64,000 bases of DNA from Sutcliffiella horikoshii (GCF_019931755.1 NZ_CP082918.1:3948001-4012000); one strand, 5' to 3'. Shown: positions 52,856-62,009, counted from the first letter of the stretch. Numbers and translations are program-made. Notes: generated by a model not told the origin, from the sequence alone.

Positions 52856-54691
52856 TTAAACCGAAACTTTTCTTTTATATAAGTGCTTTAAATCATCTTC
52901 TTTGTTATTCGCAACAGAAAGTAGATATTTTCTTAATTCAGGTTCACTCATCGTTTCGAAGTTTGTTAAGAAGTAACTTAATATTTCTTCCTCTTTTAAT
53001 GGTGCTTTCCCAATATGAATCTTAGGGAAGATATCCGCTTTATGGATTTCATTTTCGTTTAGTAGTTCTTCATACATTTTCTCTCCTGGTCTGATACCGG
53101 AGTAGTTAATCCCAATCTCTTCAATCGAATAGCCGGAAAGAGTGATAAGATTTTTTGCCAGATCGACTATTTTGACCGGTTCGCCCATATCTAAGACGAA
53201 TACCTCTCCGCCTCGCGCTAGAGTACCTGCCTGTATTACTAATCTTGAAGCTTCTGGTATAGTCATGAAATAGCGGGTCATATCGGGATGAGTTACCGTT
53301 ACCGGACCTCCAGCTTGAATTTGTTTTTTAAATAGAGGGATTACACTTCCTCTACTCCCAAGTACATTCCCAAAGCGAACGGCTACAAATTTTGTTTTGC
53401 TTTCCTGTGCGAGCAGCTGAACGACCATTTCGGCAAATCGTTTCGTAGATCCCATAATATTAGTAGGGTTCACTGCTTTGTCGGAAGAAACGAGCACAAA
53501 TGTGTTTACTCCGAATGTATCCGCCGCCTCTGCCACATTTTTAGAACCAAAGATGTTGTTCTTAACTGCTTCTTCTGGGTTGCGTTCCATCAATGGCACA
53601 TGCTTATGTGCTGCTGCATGGTAAACTACATCCGGCATATACTTTTCCATAATGTTGAAGATTTTGCTTCTATCTTGTATGTCTGCAATTTCAGTAAAGA
53701 TGTTAATAGTTGTATCGTATTTTGCACGAAGTTCTAACTCAATAGAATAAATGCTGTTCTCACCATGACCGAGCAATATTAGGTTTTCAGGTGTGAAGTT
53801 TGATATCTGACGACAGATTTCTGACCCTATGGATCCCCCTGCTCCTGTTACAAGGACTGTTTTTCCTGTAATGGATTCTGAGATACTTTCCATATCTAAT
53901 TTTACTGGGTCTCTTCCAAGAAGGTCTTCCACTTCCACGTCACGGAATTCATTAACGGATATTTTTCCGGACATGAGATCCTCTAGCATCGGTATGATTT
54001 TTGTTTTGGCATCTGTTTTTACGCATTCTTGATAGATGGTATTGATGTCTTTCTTACCGAGTGACGGGATCGCAATGATAATATTTTCTATTTCTAGCTT
54101 AGATACTATTGTTTCAATATCTTTCACACTACCGAGTACTGGAATCCCCAATACTTGAAGTTTATGTTTCTTTTCATCGTCATCCACAAAAGCAACTGGC
54201 AATAACTCAGCTTCTCTATTTTGCAGCAATTGCCTTGCCACCATGCTACCTGCAGCTCCAGCACCTACAATTAATGTACGTTTCTTATCGGTAGACTTTT
54301 TATAATAGAAGTCGCGATAGACTCTCCAGGAAAATCTGGAACCTCCGATAAAAATCATGTGGAGCATCCATGTGATTATCAACGCTCTTCCATACACATT
54401 GCCAACTACCAACAACTGTACAAACCCAGTTACTGCGACTGAATAAGTAACAGCTTTCAGAATTCCCATTAATTCACCGATGCTAGCGTATTCCCATGCT
54501 TTATGGTAAAGCTTGTATGTATAAGCAAATAAATGATGCCAAATGATTAGTGACAAAGAGCTTAATAGTAATGTTTGGGAACTAAAGATGTTGGTATCCG
54601 GGATCAACATCCAGAAACTCACATAAATAGAAGACAGGACAATTAGGGAATCAACTAAAATTAGGAATGAAAGCCGTTTTTTATACGTCAA
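52856..54691 (-). CDS. membrane UDP-GlcNAc 4,6-dehydratase (EpsC/CapD/WbpM type)
   Basis: A 611-residue protein. Four N-terminal membrane helices (residues 1-125) are followed by a first Rossmann domain (LIVGAGAAGSMVARQLL) and a C-terminal SDR catalytic domain: VLVTGAGGSIGSEICRQI, YHAAAHKHVPLMERNPEEAV, SSDKAVNPTNIMGSTKRFAE (Met-Lys site), and RYFMTIPEA. It forms UDP-4-keto-6-deoxy-GlcNAc for QuiNAc, FucNAc or bacillosamine. Here no aminotransferase follows, but a 4-keto reductase does. TTG start after AAGGAGG. Confidence 0.92.
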   Translation of the reverse strand: MTYKKRLSFLILVDSLIVLSSIYVSFWMLIPDTNIFSSQTLLLSSLSLIIWHHLFAYTYKLYHKAWEYASIGELMGILKAVTYSVAVTGFVQLLVVGNVYGRALIITWMLHMIFIGGSRFSWRVYRDFYYKKSTDKKRTLIVGAGAAGSMVARQLLQNREAELLPVAFVDDDEKKHKLQVLGIPVLGSVKDIETIVSKLEIENIIIAIPSLGKKDINTIYQECVKTDAKTKIIPMLEDLMSGKISVNEFRDVEVEDLLGRDPVKLDMESISESITGKTVLVTGAGGSIGSEICRQISNFTPENLILLGHGENSIYSIELELRAKYDTTINIFTEIADIQDRSKIFNIMEKYMPDVVYHAAAHKHVPLMERNPEEAVKNNIFGSKNVAEAADTFGVNTFVLVSSDKAVNPTNIMGSTKRFAEMVVQLLAQESKTKFVAVRFGNVLGSRGSVIPLFKKQIQAGGPVTVTHPDMTRYFMTIPEASRLVIQAGTLARGGEVFVLDMGEPVKIVDLAKNLITLSGYSIEEIGINYSGIRPGEKMYEELLNENEIHKADIFPKIHIGKAPLKEEEILSYFLTNFETMSEPELRKYLLSVANNKEDDLKHLYKRKVSV

Positions 54692-54766
54692 GGTGGAACC
54701 TCCTTTTTATTTGTATTTTTTTGTAAATTTAATAGGTTAAAAGTAACTAAAAAATCATAAAAAGAA

Positions 54767-54796
54767 GAGGAATAGCCCTTTTTGGCTATTTCCCTC
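54767..54796 (-). terminator. terminator after the tyrosine kinase gene
   Basis: Minus-strand stem pairing GGGAAATAGCC with GGCTATTCC around an A-rich loop, then CTTCTTTTT. It overlaps the last codons of the kinase gene and would separate the kinase pair from the rest of the locus, at least in part. Confidence 0.65.
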
Positions 54797-55496
54797 CATA
54801 ATAATAGTAGAGTGCACCGTCCGATTTCTTTTTACCATTTAACACAACGCCTAGTAGTTTAGCTTGTGCTGAATCTAATAATTCTTTGGCTTTTTGTGCA
54901 TTATCTTTTTCTGTTGCTCCACTTGCCACAACCATGATGGTTCCATCGCACTTGTTTGCTAAGATTTGCGCATCTGTTACTGCAAGTACAGGAGGAGTAT
55001 CAAAAATTACCATATCATACTGCAGATACGAAGCAGCCAGCATCTCTTCTAGTGCCTTAGAGCTTAATAATTCAGCAGGGTTTGGTGGGATTGGACCACT
55101 TGTTAGGATATCCAGGTTGTCAATTCTTGTGGTGTTGATAGTTTCGCGTAATAGTGACTGTCTTGTGAGGACAGTTGTTAATCCTGTTACGTTATTCTGT
55201 TGGAAAGTGTAATGTGCTGTAGGTTTACGCAGGTCAGCATCGATGAATAAAACCTTCTTGCCTTGTTGCGCAAATACTACCGCCATATTACTTGCGGTTG
55301 TGGACTTCCCTTCAGATGGACCTGAGGATGTCACCATGATGGAGCGCAGGTTCTTGTCCACAGATGAGAACTGGATGTTCGTTCTTATGGTTCTGTATTG
55401 TTCAGAGATCGGGGACTTCGGCAATTTGTCTGCAATCAAGTGACGACTAGTTGTAGCACTTGATTTTTGTTTTTTCTTTAAGTTCTTAAGAGCCAA
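54786..55496 (-). CDS. BY-kinase, protein tyrosine kinase (YwqD/PtkA-like)
   Basis: A 236-residue cytoplasmic bacterial tyrosine kinase. Walker [15 protein letters not shown], Walker A' [11 protein letters not shown], Walker [11 protein letters not shown], and a C-terminal tyrosine cluster ALYYYYGGK, the autophosphorylation site. [15 protein letters not shown] is typical of YwqD. The frame opens at 55562, but GAGGTGAG lies just before TTG at 55496, giving MALKNL as in the B. subtilis protein; this overlaps the modulator gene by 11 bp. It works with the membrane modulator upstream to control chain length and sugar enzymes. No phosphatase gene (ywqE-like) follows. Confidence 0.92.
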   Translation of the reverse strand: MALKNLKKKQKSSATTSRHLIADKLPKSPISEQYRTIRTNIQFSSVDKNLRSIMVTSSGPSEGKSTTASNMAVVFAQQGKKVLFIDADLRKPTAHYTFQQNNVTGLTTVLTRQSLLRETINTTRIDNLDILTSGPIPPNPAELLSSKALEEMLAASYLQYDMVIFDTPPVLAVTDAQILANKCDGTIMVVASGATEKDNAQKAKELLDSAQAKLLGVVLNGKKKSDGALYYYYGGK

Positions 55497-56232
55497 CGGT
55501 CTCACCTCTCGTTCTTGTAGCTTTTCTCGCAATTTTTTGTGCTTCTTGAATATCTTTATCATCTATTAGAACTACCGTTCCTAGAACAGGAAGACCTAAT
55601 AGTTTTTCAATGTCTTGTTCTGTTTTCACTGTGTTGTCTAAGAATTCTAGTAAGAAAGCTAGACCTACACCCGCCATCAATCCAACTACAAATGCAATGG
55701 CCATATTCAATACTGGCTGAGGCTTGACTGGTGAAGGATTTTCTCCAACTTGAGCTGCAGCTAAGATATTTACATTATCCACATTCATGATGGAAACGAC
55801 TTGCTTTTGGAAAACTTCCGCTGTTTTATTAGCGATATTTGCTGCCATAACAGGATCCGTACTTTCCACTGTTAACGTTAATACTTGAGAGTTTTGAACG
55901 CTTCCAACTGTAATCATATTGTTTAGTTCAGATGAATTATAAGCACCGTTTAACTCTTCACTTACTAGATCAAGGACTGCTGCACTTTTGATAATGACAT
56001 TATATGTATTAATCAACTGTATATTGGCTTGAATGTCGCCTGTATTATAGGCGGCTTGATCTGTCTTTTCTTGATTTACCAATAACTGAGTAGAAGATTG
56101 GTAGACTGGCGTTAATAAAAAGTAGCTCACAAGTCCGCTAGCCGTGGTTAGTACAACCGTAATGAGGACAATGAGCGAAAGACGTTTCTTTATCGTGTGA
56201 AATAATTCTTTGAGACTGATAGTTTCTTCCAT
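55486..56232 (-). CDS. Wzz-type kinase modulator (YwqC/TkmA-like)
   Basis: A 248-residue membrane protein with two helices (about 20-40 and 175-195) bracketing an extracellular Wzz domain; the [15 protein letters not shown] motif is near residue 50. The cytoplasmic C-terminus ([19 protein letters not shown]) activates the kinase. GGAGG precedes the ATG. It is the first gene of the locus, behind the region with Spo0A-box-like sites. Confidence 0.92.
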   Translation of the reverse strand: MEETISLKELFHTIKKRLSLIVLITVVLTTASGLVSYFLLTPVYQSSTQLLVNQEKTDQAAYNTGDIQANIQLINTYNVIIKSAAVLDLVSEELNGAYNSSELNNMITVGSVQNSQVLTLTVESTDPVMAANIANKTAEVFQKQVVSIMNVDNVNILAAAQVGENPSPVKPQPVLNMAIAFVVGLMAGVGLAFLLEFLDNTVKTEQDIEKLLGLPVLGTVVLIDDKDIQEAQKIARKATRTRGETVGS

Positions 56233-56310
56233 GTTAACCTCCGAAATTTACTCGTTACTGGTAAAGTTTATTTTTTCTACAAATTTATTCTTTTATTTCC
56301 ATACTGAACT

Positions 56311-56459
56311 ATTATAGGGCAATTTCTAACATATATCTACATAATAATTGTAATTTATCTGTAATAAAAGAGGAATTTCTTTCAAATCGTCATAAAGCCC
56401 TGTGTAAATATTTACAATTATATCGACTTTTGTCGAATGAAATGGGTATTTTGTCGAAT
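56311..56459 (-). promoter_or_regulatory. promoter region of the polysaccharide locus with two Spo0A-box-like sites
   Basis: Two identical TTTTGTCGAAT sequences (56428-56438 and 56449-56459) match the 0A-box TGTCGAA core and are 21 bp apart, two helical turns. A TATAAT hexamer on the minus strand (56316-56311) lies about 80 bp before the modulator gene start. Control by Spo0A~P is inferred from the motif alone. Confidence 0.55.
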
Positions 56460-56673
56460 ATATTAGAACATTGGGTTATTTGTATATATTTGGATTATGC
56501 ATTGTGTGAAGTTTGGGGGTTATTTATGATTTTAAAGAAAGAAGTAGAATTAAAAAGTGGTTAATTGTTGGTGGAATATTTTGTCGTGAGTTACTAAAGG
56601 TTGTGAACTAAGCAACTAGAACTTCGCGTCTCTTTACTAGAAACCCGAAGGGTTGCTTAAACACACAATAAAA

Positions 56674-56694
56674 GGGACAGTTTGCACTGCCCCC
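56674..56694 (-). terminator. hairpin after the lipoprotein gene
   Basis: GGGACAGT / ACTGCCCC stem with one mismatch, followed on the minus strand by TTTTATT. It resembles the GGGACAG-type repeats and probably terminates the lipoprotein gene. Confidence 0.55.
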
Positions 56695-56709
56695 GTTTTA
56701 TGAAAGAGA

Positions 56710-56940
56710 TTACTGCTGGTCTTCTTCCTCTTCCATTTCCATATCTTCTTCCATGTTCTCTTCGTCTTGCTCCATGTCTTCTTCCATGTTGTTCTCATCT
56801 TCCATTTCAGGATCTGCAGGTTCTTCCATTGGTGGCTCTTCTTCTGGCGGAGGAACATCCTGATTGTTTGCTGCACATCCTGTAATTAGCATCGCTGCTA
56901 AAGCAGTACCAGTTAATTTCAATAACCATTTGCTGTTCAT
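56710..56940 (-). CDS. small highly acidic lipoprotein
   Basis: A 76-residue protein with a lipoprotein signal peptide (KLTGTALAAMLITGC, lipobox ITGC, Cys about residue 21). The mature part is almost entirely Pro/Glu/Asp/Met (PPPEEEPPMEEPADPEMED, then MEED-type repeats). It would be a short acidic tether outside the membrane. The ATG at 56940 follows AAAGGAGAAGG; a longer frame to 56973 is not preceded by such a site. No family is recognised; metal or cationic-peptide binding is only a guess. Confidence 0.75.
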   Translation of the reverse strand: MNSKWLLKLTGTALAAMLITGCAANNQDVPPPEEEPPMEEPADPEMEDENNMEEDMEQDEENMEEDMEMEEEEDQQ

Positions 56941-57059
56941 ATAAACCTTCTCCTTTCGTAAATGGAATTTCAAGACCTGTTTAGCTCATGTTGCTTGGTC
57001 CCTTTTTATATTCCCCATTTTTTGAGAAAGCTTACATGTTATTTACAAATTTCTTCAAA

Positions 57060-57491
57060 TTACTGCTTTGGTCCTAGCGCAAACATCATTTCCAGTTCAC
57101 AAACAAGTTGTCCGTCAACCGTCGCAACTCCCTTGCCCTTCCCGATGCTGCCGCGTACACGAGTCATTTCGACCTCCAGGCGAAGCTGGTCCCCAGGAAC
57201 TACTTGTTTCTTAAAGCGACAGTTGTCGATACCAGTGAAGAATGCAAGGCGTCCTTTGTTTTCTTCTTTTTTTAGCATTGCTACTGCTCCAACTTGGGCT
57301 AATGCTTCAACAATAAGTACACCAGGCATTACCGGGAACTCAGGGAAATGTCCGTTGAAGAACTCTTCGTTAGCTGTTACGTTTTTGATGCCAATCGCAC
57401 GTTGTCCTTCTTCGATTTCAACGATTCTGTCTATCAAAAGGAACGGATATCTATGTGGAATGATCGCTTTAATTTCATTAATTTCAAGCAT
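57060..57491 (-). CDS. fabZ: 3-hydroxyacyl-ACP dehydratase
   Basis: A 143-residue hot-dog fold enzyme of fatty acid elongation. [20 protein letters not shown] and the catalytic [26 protein letters not shown] (His and Glu) are clear. In B. subtilis fabZ also lies on the flhP side of the mbl block. AGGAGGT precedes the ATG. Confidence 0.95.
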   Translation of the reverse strand: MLEINEIKAIIPHRYPFLLIDRIVEIEEGQRAIGIKNVTANEEFFNGHFPEFPVMPGVLIVEALAQVGAVAMLKKEENKGRLAFFTGIDNCRFKKQVVPGDQLRLEVEMTRVRGSIGKGKGVATVDGQLVCELEMMFALGPKQ

Positions 57492-57549
57492 GTTTTTATG
57501 ACCTCCTACTAATAGTTACTTATAATTATATAGGAAGGCATAAAAAATA

Positions 57550-57571
57550 GGAAGTCCTTTGTCGGACTCCC
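57550..57571 (-). terminator. terminator after the EpuA-like gene
   Basis: GGGAGTCC / GGACTTCC hairpin followed on the minus strand by TATTTTTT, directly after the stop codon. Confidence 0.8.
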
Positions 57572-57868
57572 TTATTCTTTGTTAACCAGATCGAGAATAT
57601 GCTGCCAAGTTTCTTTGTTGAGTACATCCATCGGATTGCCGCCACCTAGCACCCCATACCCGAACATCGCCCCAGCAACTACCGCCACTGCCATGACAAC
57701 TACCATTATGATTAAGCGTAGCCATATTGGGATAAGTCGGATTCGAAACTTATATTTTTTGGGACGTTCTTCTGTTGCACTTACTTCTTCTTGTTGACTT
57801 GCTTTATTTTTTTGAGCTTTGCGCAACTCTTCCCTGGATAAGCTCTTTTTGCCTGTTTCTTGCTCCAT
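57572..57868 (-). CDS. EpuA-family small membrane protein (often labelled RNA polymerase subunit beta)
   Basis: A 98-residue protein: a charged Lys/Glu-rich N-terminus (SLSREELRKAQKNK), a basic KKYKFRIRLIPIWLRL motif, one membrane helix (IIMVVVMAVAVVAGAMFGYGV) and a short tail. This is the DUF/EpuA family, frequently annotated as a DNA-directed RNA polymerase beta subunit without basis. It follows flhP on the same strand. Function unknown. Confidence 0.8.
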   Translation of the reverse strand: MEQETGKKSLSREELRKAQKNKASQQEEVSATEERPKKYKFRIRLIPIWLRLIIMVVVMAVAVVAGAMFGYGVLGGGNPMDVLNKETWQHILDLVNKE

Positions 57869-57905
57869 TGCGCAACCTCTCCTTTTTCTTGGATTTCCTA
57901 AACGA

Positions 57906-58748
57906 TTATGATTTCAATCCGTTTACAAGTCCCATCATCTGGTCTGCAAACTGGACAGATTTAGCATTAAATTGATACGAACGTTGCATTAACGTCAGCT
58001 CCGTCATTTCTGAAGCAAGGTCAACGTTGGACTGCTCCAACACACCTTGCTGCATGCGGATATCCTGACGCGCTCCACCTTGTATGTATCCTACCACGGC
58101 TTCCGGGTCGGCAACATTTGCTAGAGGAAGCGCATAAAGAGAACCTGGTCTCGCCTCAAGCATCTGCGGTCTAATCACCTCTGCCATCCCAAGCTCACGT
58201 GCAATGGCTTGTCCATCTGTCATAATGGCAGAAAGAATGCCGCTTTCCTGAAGTTTGACTTCCTTCACATTTTCCGGCAGGATGATTGGCTGCTCGTCAC
58301 TATCCAGCACCGGATGTCCTTCAGAAGTAACAAGCATTACTTCTGCATTATTGATTGGCGACAAATAGAATACACCATTTCGTGTAAATTGTGTACTAGT
58401 TTGCCCATTTTGCGTAACTTGAACCGTAAAGAACTGATCTTCCTTTGTCAGTGCAAAGTCTAACATACGATCCGTCGCTTTCATAGGTCCTTGGGTTAAG
58501 TGAAGCTGTGTTTTACTTAATCCTGACCCAGAGCCAACTCTAATGCCTAGCTCAGATTGACGGGCCGTTTGGTTATCATATTGTGATAGTGGCTGGTTAT
58601 TCGATTGTTGGGCAAGTAACTCTTGAAAGGAAGCACTTCTCTGTTTATATCCAACTGTATCCACATTCGCCACATTGTGTGAGATTAAGTCCAATTGTTT
58701 TTGTAGCTGATTCATCGTATTTGTTGCATTTAGCATGATTCTATTCAT
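57906..58748 (-). CDS. flhP: flagellar hook-basal body (rod) protein
   Basis: A 280-residue FlgG/FlgF-type distal rod protein. The N-terminal NQLQKQLDLISHNVANVDTVGYKQ and C-terminal NVDLASEMTELTLMQRSYQFNAKSVQFADQMM helices form the conserved coiled termini of axial proteins. It is exported by the flagellar type III system and has no signal peptide. Order mbl - flhO - flhP agrees with B. subtilis. Confidence 0.9.
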   Translation of the reverse strand: MNRIMLNATNTMNQLQKQLDLISHNVANVDTVGYKQRSASFQELLAQQSNNQPLSQYDNQTARQSELGIRVGSGSGLSKTQLHLTQGPMKATDRMLDFALTKEDQFFTVQVTQNGQTSTQFTRNGVFYLSPINNAEVMLVTSEGHPVLDSDEQPIILPENVKEVKLQESGILSAIMTDGQAIARELGMAEVIRPQMLEARPGSLYALPLANVADPEAVVGYIQGGARQDIRMQQGVLEQSNVDLASEMTELTLMQRSYQFNAKSVQFADQMMGLVNGLKS

Positions 58749-58775
58749 TTATTTTCTCCCTCCGTTAAGGGCTTT

Positions 58776-59597
58776 TTAGTTGATGCGACCAATTTCATTT
58801 GCTGCTTTTTGCATGCTCATATCATAGGCTTGAATTACCTTCTGATTGGCTTCAAATGCTCTGTAGGCGGCAGTCATATCACTCATCGCTTGGGCGGTGT
58901 CTACATTGGATCGTTCAATATGACCTTGTGAAATGGAATAGTCCACTCCAGGTGCTCCTGCTGCATTTTGAAGAGGAGGAACATCTTCTGCAGTTCTGTA
59001 TAGGCCGTTACCTTCTCTAACAAGCTCATCTGGGTTATTGGCAAGTGCTATTCCAAGACGCGTATTTCGAATATCGCCTTCAAGAATCGTGCCGTCTTGC
59101 TGAACAAGCATTGAGCGTGACCTTATCTGAATACGGTTTTCATTTTCATCCAACACGTAAAGACCGCTATTTGTTGTTAAGTAGCCATCAGGATCAATGG
59201 AGAAGTTTCCGTTCCTTGTATAGCGCGGGGTGCCATCTACTTGCTCCACCGTGAAATAAACCGAAGCATTCTCGGGAAGGTTTTGGTTTAGGATTGCAAG
59301 ATCTGTATCATTTCCGGTAGGACGCAAGTCACCCTGTGTATGTTTAGGCTTCGTTTCTTGCAAGTACACACCAGTACTAAGTCGTACTGGATTATTCGGA
59401 TTCGACATAGGACTGAATGTTTTCGTACCGTTTGCTTGCTCCATTCGTTGTAAGAGTAAATCAGGGAAAGATCTTAATGAACCTTGATCCGCTTTATAAC
59501 CAGGCGTATTGGCATTTGCCAGATTGTTCGACATCATTTCCATGCGGCGCTGCTGAGAAATCATCCCCGCTGTAGCAGTATAGAATCCACGTAACAC
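58776..59597 (-). CDS. flhO: flagellar hook-basal body (rod) protein
   Basis: A 273-residue rod protein: MLRGFYTATAGMISQQRRMEMMSNNLANANTPGYKAD at the start, NTRLGIALANNPDELVREGNGLYR in the middle and NVDTAQAMSDMTAAYRAFEANQKVIQ at the end. GTG start after GAGGTGAAG. flhO and flhP are 27 bp apart and form one operon. Confidence 0.92.
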   Translation of the reverse strand: MLRGFYTATAGMISQQRRMEMMSNNLANANTPGYKADQGSLRSFPDLLLQRMEQANGTKTFSPMSNPNNPVRLSTGVYLQETKPKHTQGDLRPTGNDTDLAILNQNLPENASVYFTVEQVDGTPRYTRNGNFSIDPDGYLTTNSGLYVLDENENRIQIRSRSMLVQQDGTILEGDIRNTRLGIALANNPDELVREGNGLYRTAEDVPPLQNAAGAPGVDYSISQGHIERSNVDTAQAMSDMTAAYRAFEANQKVIQAYDMSMQKAANEIGRIN

Positions 59598-59643
59598 TCG
59601 ACTTCACCTCAAATTTTATAACGTACAGATTTTTCTAATTTCT

Positions 59644-59672
59644 ATTATAGTACAAATGTGAGTTTGTCGATA
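59644..59672 (-). promoter_or_regulatory. candidate promoter of flhO-flhP
   Basis: Minus strand: TATAAT at 59649-59644 with TCGACA about 15 bp upstream. The -35 overlaps a TTTGTCGAT sequence on the other strand, close to a Spo0A box. Spacing is short, so this is tentative. Confidence 0.4.
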
Positions 59673-59743
59673 TATGTAATTTTATGATTATTGGATTTTT
59701 TTAGGAATAACTTATACGCGGCAAGAAAAAAAGCCCGCTTCCA

Positions 59744-59908
59744 TCACTGGTAGGGGCTTAATTCCTGCATTTCATTCAGTTTTTGTCTATGATAGTTGAG
59801 TTTATTAATTAAATTCTTTCGTAATGTTTCATCCAAACAATCGTCAATTAATATTTCATGATAACTCACTCTGTAAGAATGCCATTGCCTCAAAATTCTT
59901 TGGTACAT
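59744..59908 (-). CDS. 54-residue uncharacterised protein
   Basis: MYQRILRQWHSYRVSYHE.. ending in KLNEMQELSPYQ: a short, mostly helical, charged protein with no membrane segment. TGGAGGTG stands at ideal spacing before the ATG, and the frame sits alone in an otherwise unexplained gap between flhO and the acyltransferase gene. It lacks the SQELD motif of Spo0E-like phosphatases. No family recognised. Confidence 0.65.
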   Translation of the reverse strand: MYQRILRQWHSYRVSYHEILIDDCLDETLRKNLINKLNYHRQKLNEMQELSPYQ

Positions 59909-60005
59909 GTTCTGATGCACCTCCAGGGTTTTGTGATGTATTCTTTCTATACCCTTCGTGGAGGATTTCTAACATGAGTGGGTAGTACTCAGGGTAGACT
60001 CTAAA

Positions 60006-62009
60006 TTATTTTTTCAAAACAGCGAAGAGTTCCTTTTTCAGAATAGGGGCCATCGTCCTAGCATATGTTGCTGTGATGTGGTGTTTGTCTCTATAGACCA
60101 GCACATTACCTTTAACCGGTTTGCAATAGTCCTCATCACACAAGTAATCCGTCAGATCCACATAGTGCACATTAGCTGGTACGTCCTCCAATTTACTGAA
60201 CGGACTTTCAGAAGGCAGTGCCTTTTCCCTCTCTTGCGCGCATTCTAAGGAATCTTCCCCCTTTTCCTCCACACAAGACGGAACATCAAATTCAAACCAT
60301 GCATTGTCTCTTAGTGCGAATACAGAGATGTCCGCTTCATTTAAAGTTTCCCACTGTTGTACAAACCCTTGTGGTACTTCTGCTTTTCGACCAACATCTG
60401 CTGTCGTAAACACAAGATCCGGTTTGGTTGATATTAGTGTCTGAATCAATTCCTTGTTCCACTCATAACAAGATTCAGATGTAGCTGCATTCACTTCTTC
60501 AGCAGTAAAACGACAAGCACTTTTCGTGTAATTGATAACCTTAATCTTTTCTTCTTGGGCAAATTCTTCAAGTGCTGGCAGCCATTGTGCTGAATGAGAT
60601 CCACCAACAAGAGCCACTGTATATTCAGCGTTATCAGTTTCTCCATACTCACATGCTATTACTTCCGAGTCCGATAAAGACTGATGACACTCGTCCTCAT
60701 AAACCTTTGGAAGATCGTTCTGTGCCTGTAGTGGTGTTGGCAAGACTGGGACATCTTCTTGGACATTAGTTGCGAAGACCTCAAGCGCACCAGGGTATTC
60801 CTCGTTCTCTACCAGGTTGGCAAGTTCCGCTTCTGCCTTTGAGATTTGATTTGCCCAAAGTGACGCCGTCAACACAACTGGCACCATGCAAGCGAAGACT
60901 ACTGATCCACGCTTCCACTTTGGACTTTCTTTTTTCATGGAACGGATCGGTTTTTCAATCAGGTCGGTTGTAATGTATGACAAGATTATTGAGGCAATGA
61001 TAATAATTAATCCATCTAGCAATGGAACTGCCTCTTTGCCTGAGATAATGAAATAAAAGACCAAGATTGGCCAGTGCCATAGGTAAAGGGCATAAGAAAG
61101 GTTACCGAGTTTTGCTAATGGCTTTAGGCTTAGGAATCTGTGGACTCCCAAAGTTCCTCCGTTATTGCCGGCCAAGATGATAAAGATGGCTGCAATGGTT
61201 GGCCAAAGTGCAGCGTATCCTGGGAATATGGTGGATACTTGAAGGATAATACCACATAAGACAATGGCAAGTAAGCCAATCCAGCCGATAATAAAGCTTA
61301 TGGATTTGCGTAAGACGATCTGCGAGCCAAGTACAGCGACTATACCGCCAAGTGCGAACTCCCATACACGCGTAAAAGTGTGGAAATAGGCAAGTGCCTG
61401 GTTGGTAGATGTGAGATAGATGGAATAGGTTAGGGATGCTGTGAAAACTGTTAGTAGTACAGTTGTGAGCGTCGTTTTGAGTTTCATGTTAAATAATTTG
61501 CGCATGATTAGTGCCAGTCCGAATACAACGGTTGGCCAGAGCAGATAGAATTGTCCTTGGATGGACATTGCCCAGAAGTGTTGGACCGGGCTTGCTTGGT
61601 TATTCTGCGCCAAATAATCAACTGCGTTGAAGGCTAGTTGCCAGTTTTGATAATAGAAAGCTGATGCAAATATTTCTTGGAGCGTCTGTGCCCACTGAAC
61701 CTGGGGGAGCCAGAGCATACTTGCTACTGTCACGACAAGCAACACAAAGAAGGCTGCCGGAAACAGGCGTTTTGTAAGGCCTAAGATGAAGTCTATTATG
61801 TCGATTTTTCCTTCTCTTTGTACCCTACCTAGTAAGGATGTGGTGATAAGGAAACCAGAGACAACAAAGAAGACATCGACTCCCCCAGAGACGTTGCCGA
61901 GCCAAATGTGATAGATTGCGACCAAGAGCGCTGCGATTGCGCGAAGCCCTTCTATTTCGGTGCGGAAGCGTTTTTTGGTTGGTGTTAGTGATTGGTTGAT
62001 GGATGACAT
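60006..62009 (-). CDS. OafA/OatA-type acyltransferase with C-terminal SGNH domain
   Basis: A 667-residue O-acyltransferase. The N-terminal acyltransferase-3 domain has ten or more helices: RTEIEGLRAIAALLVAIYHIW and GGVDVFFVVSGFLIT are the signature. The extracytoplasmic SGNH domain (about 440-667) has VALVGGSHSAQWLPALEEF (Ser block) and YRDKHHITATYARTM (Asp/His block). It probably O-acetylates peptidoglycan or a surface polysaccharide. AAAGGAG precedes the ATG. Its place between mbl and flhO is not the B. subtilis order; it may have been inserted, and the polysaccharide from 33-56 kb is a possible acceptor. Confidence 0.9.
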   Translation of the reverse strand: MSSINQSLTPTKKRFRTEIEGLRAIAALLVAIYHIWLGNVSGGVDVFFVVSGFLITTSLLGRVQREGKIDIIDFILGLTKRLFPAAFFVLLVVTVASMLWLPQVQWAQTLQEIFASAFYYQNWQLAFNAVDYLAQNNQASPVQHFWAMSIQGQFYLLWPTVVFGLALIMRKLFNMKLKTTLTTVLLTVFTASLTYSIYLTSTNQALAYFHTFTRVWEFALGGIVAVLGSQIVLRKSISFIIGWIGLLAIVLCGIILQVSTIFPGYAALWPTIAAIFIILAGNNGGTLGVHRFLSLKPLAKLGNLSYALYLWHWPILVFYFIISGKEAVPLLDGLIIIIASIILSYITTDLIEKPIRSMKKESPKWKRGSVVFACMVPVVLTASLWANQISKAEAELANLVENEEYPGALEVFATNVQEDVPVLPTPLQAQNDLPKVYEDECHQSLSDSEVIACEYGETDNAEYTVALVGGSHSAQWLPALEEFAQEEKIKVINYTKSACRFTAEEVNAATSESCYEWNKELIQTLISTKPDLVFTTADVGRKAEVPQGFVQQWETLNEADISVFALRDNAWFEFDVPSCVEEKGEDSLECAQEREKALPSESPFSKLEDVPANVHYVDLTDYLCDEDYCKPVKGNVLVYRDKHHITATYARTMAPILKKELFAVLKK

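Noticed and set aside
57572..57868. RNA polymerase beta subunit
   Set aside because: A 98-residue single-helix membrane protein cannot be a polymerase core subunit; the common database label stems from the EpuA family name.
59744..59908. Spo0E-like aspartyl phosphatase
   Set aside because: The size fits but the SxxLD motif is missing.
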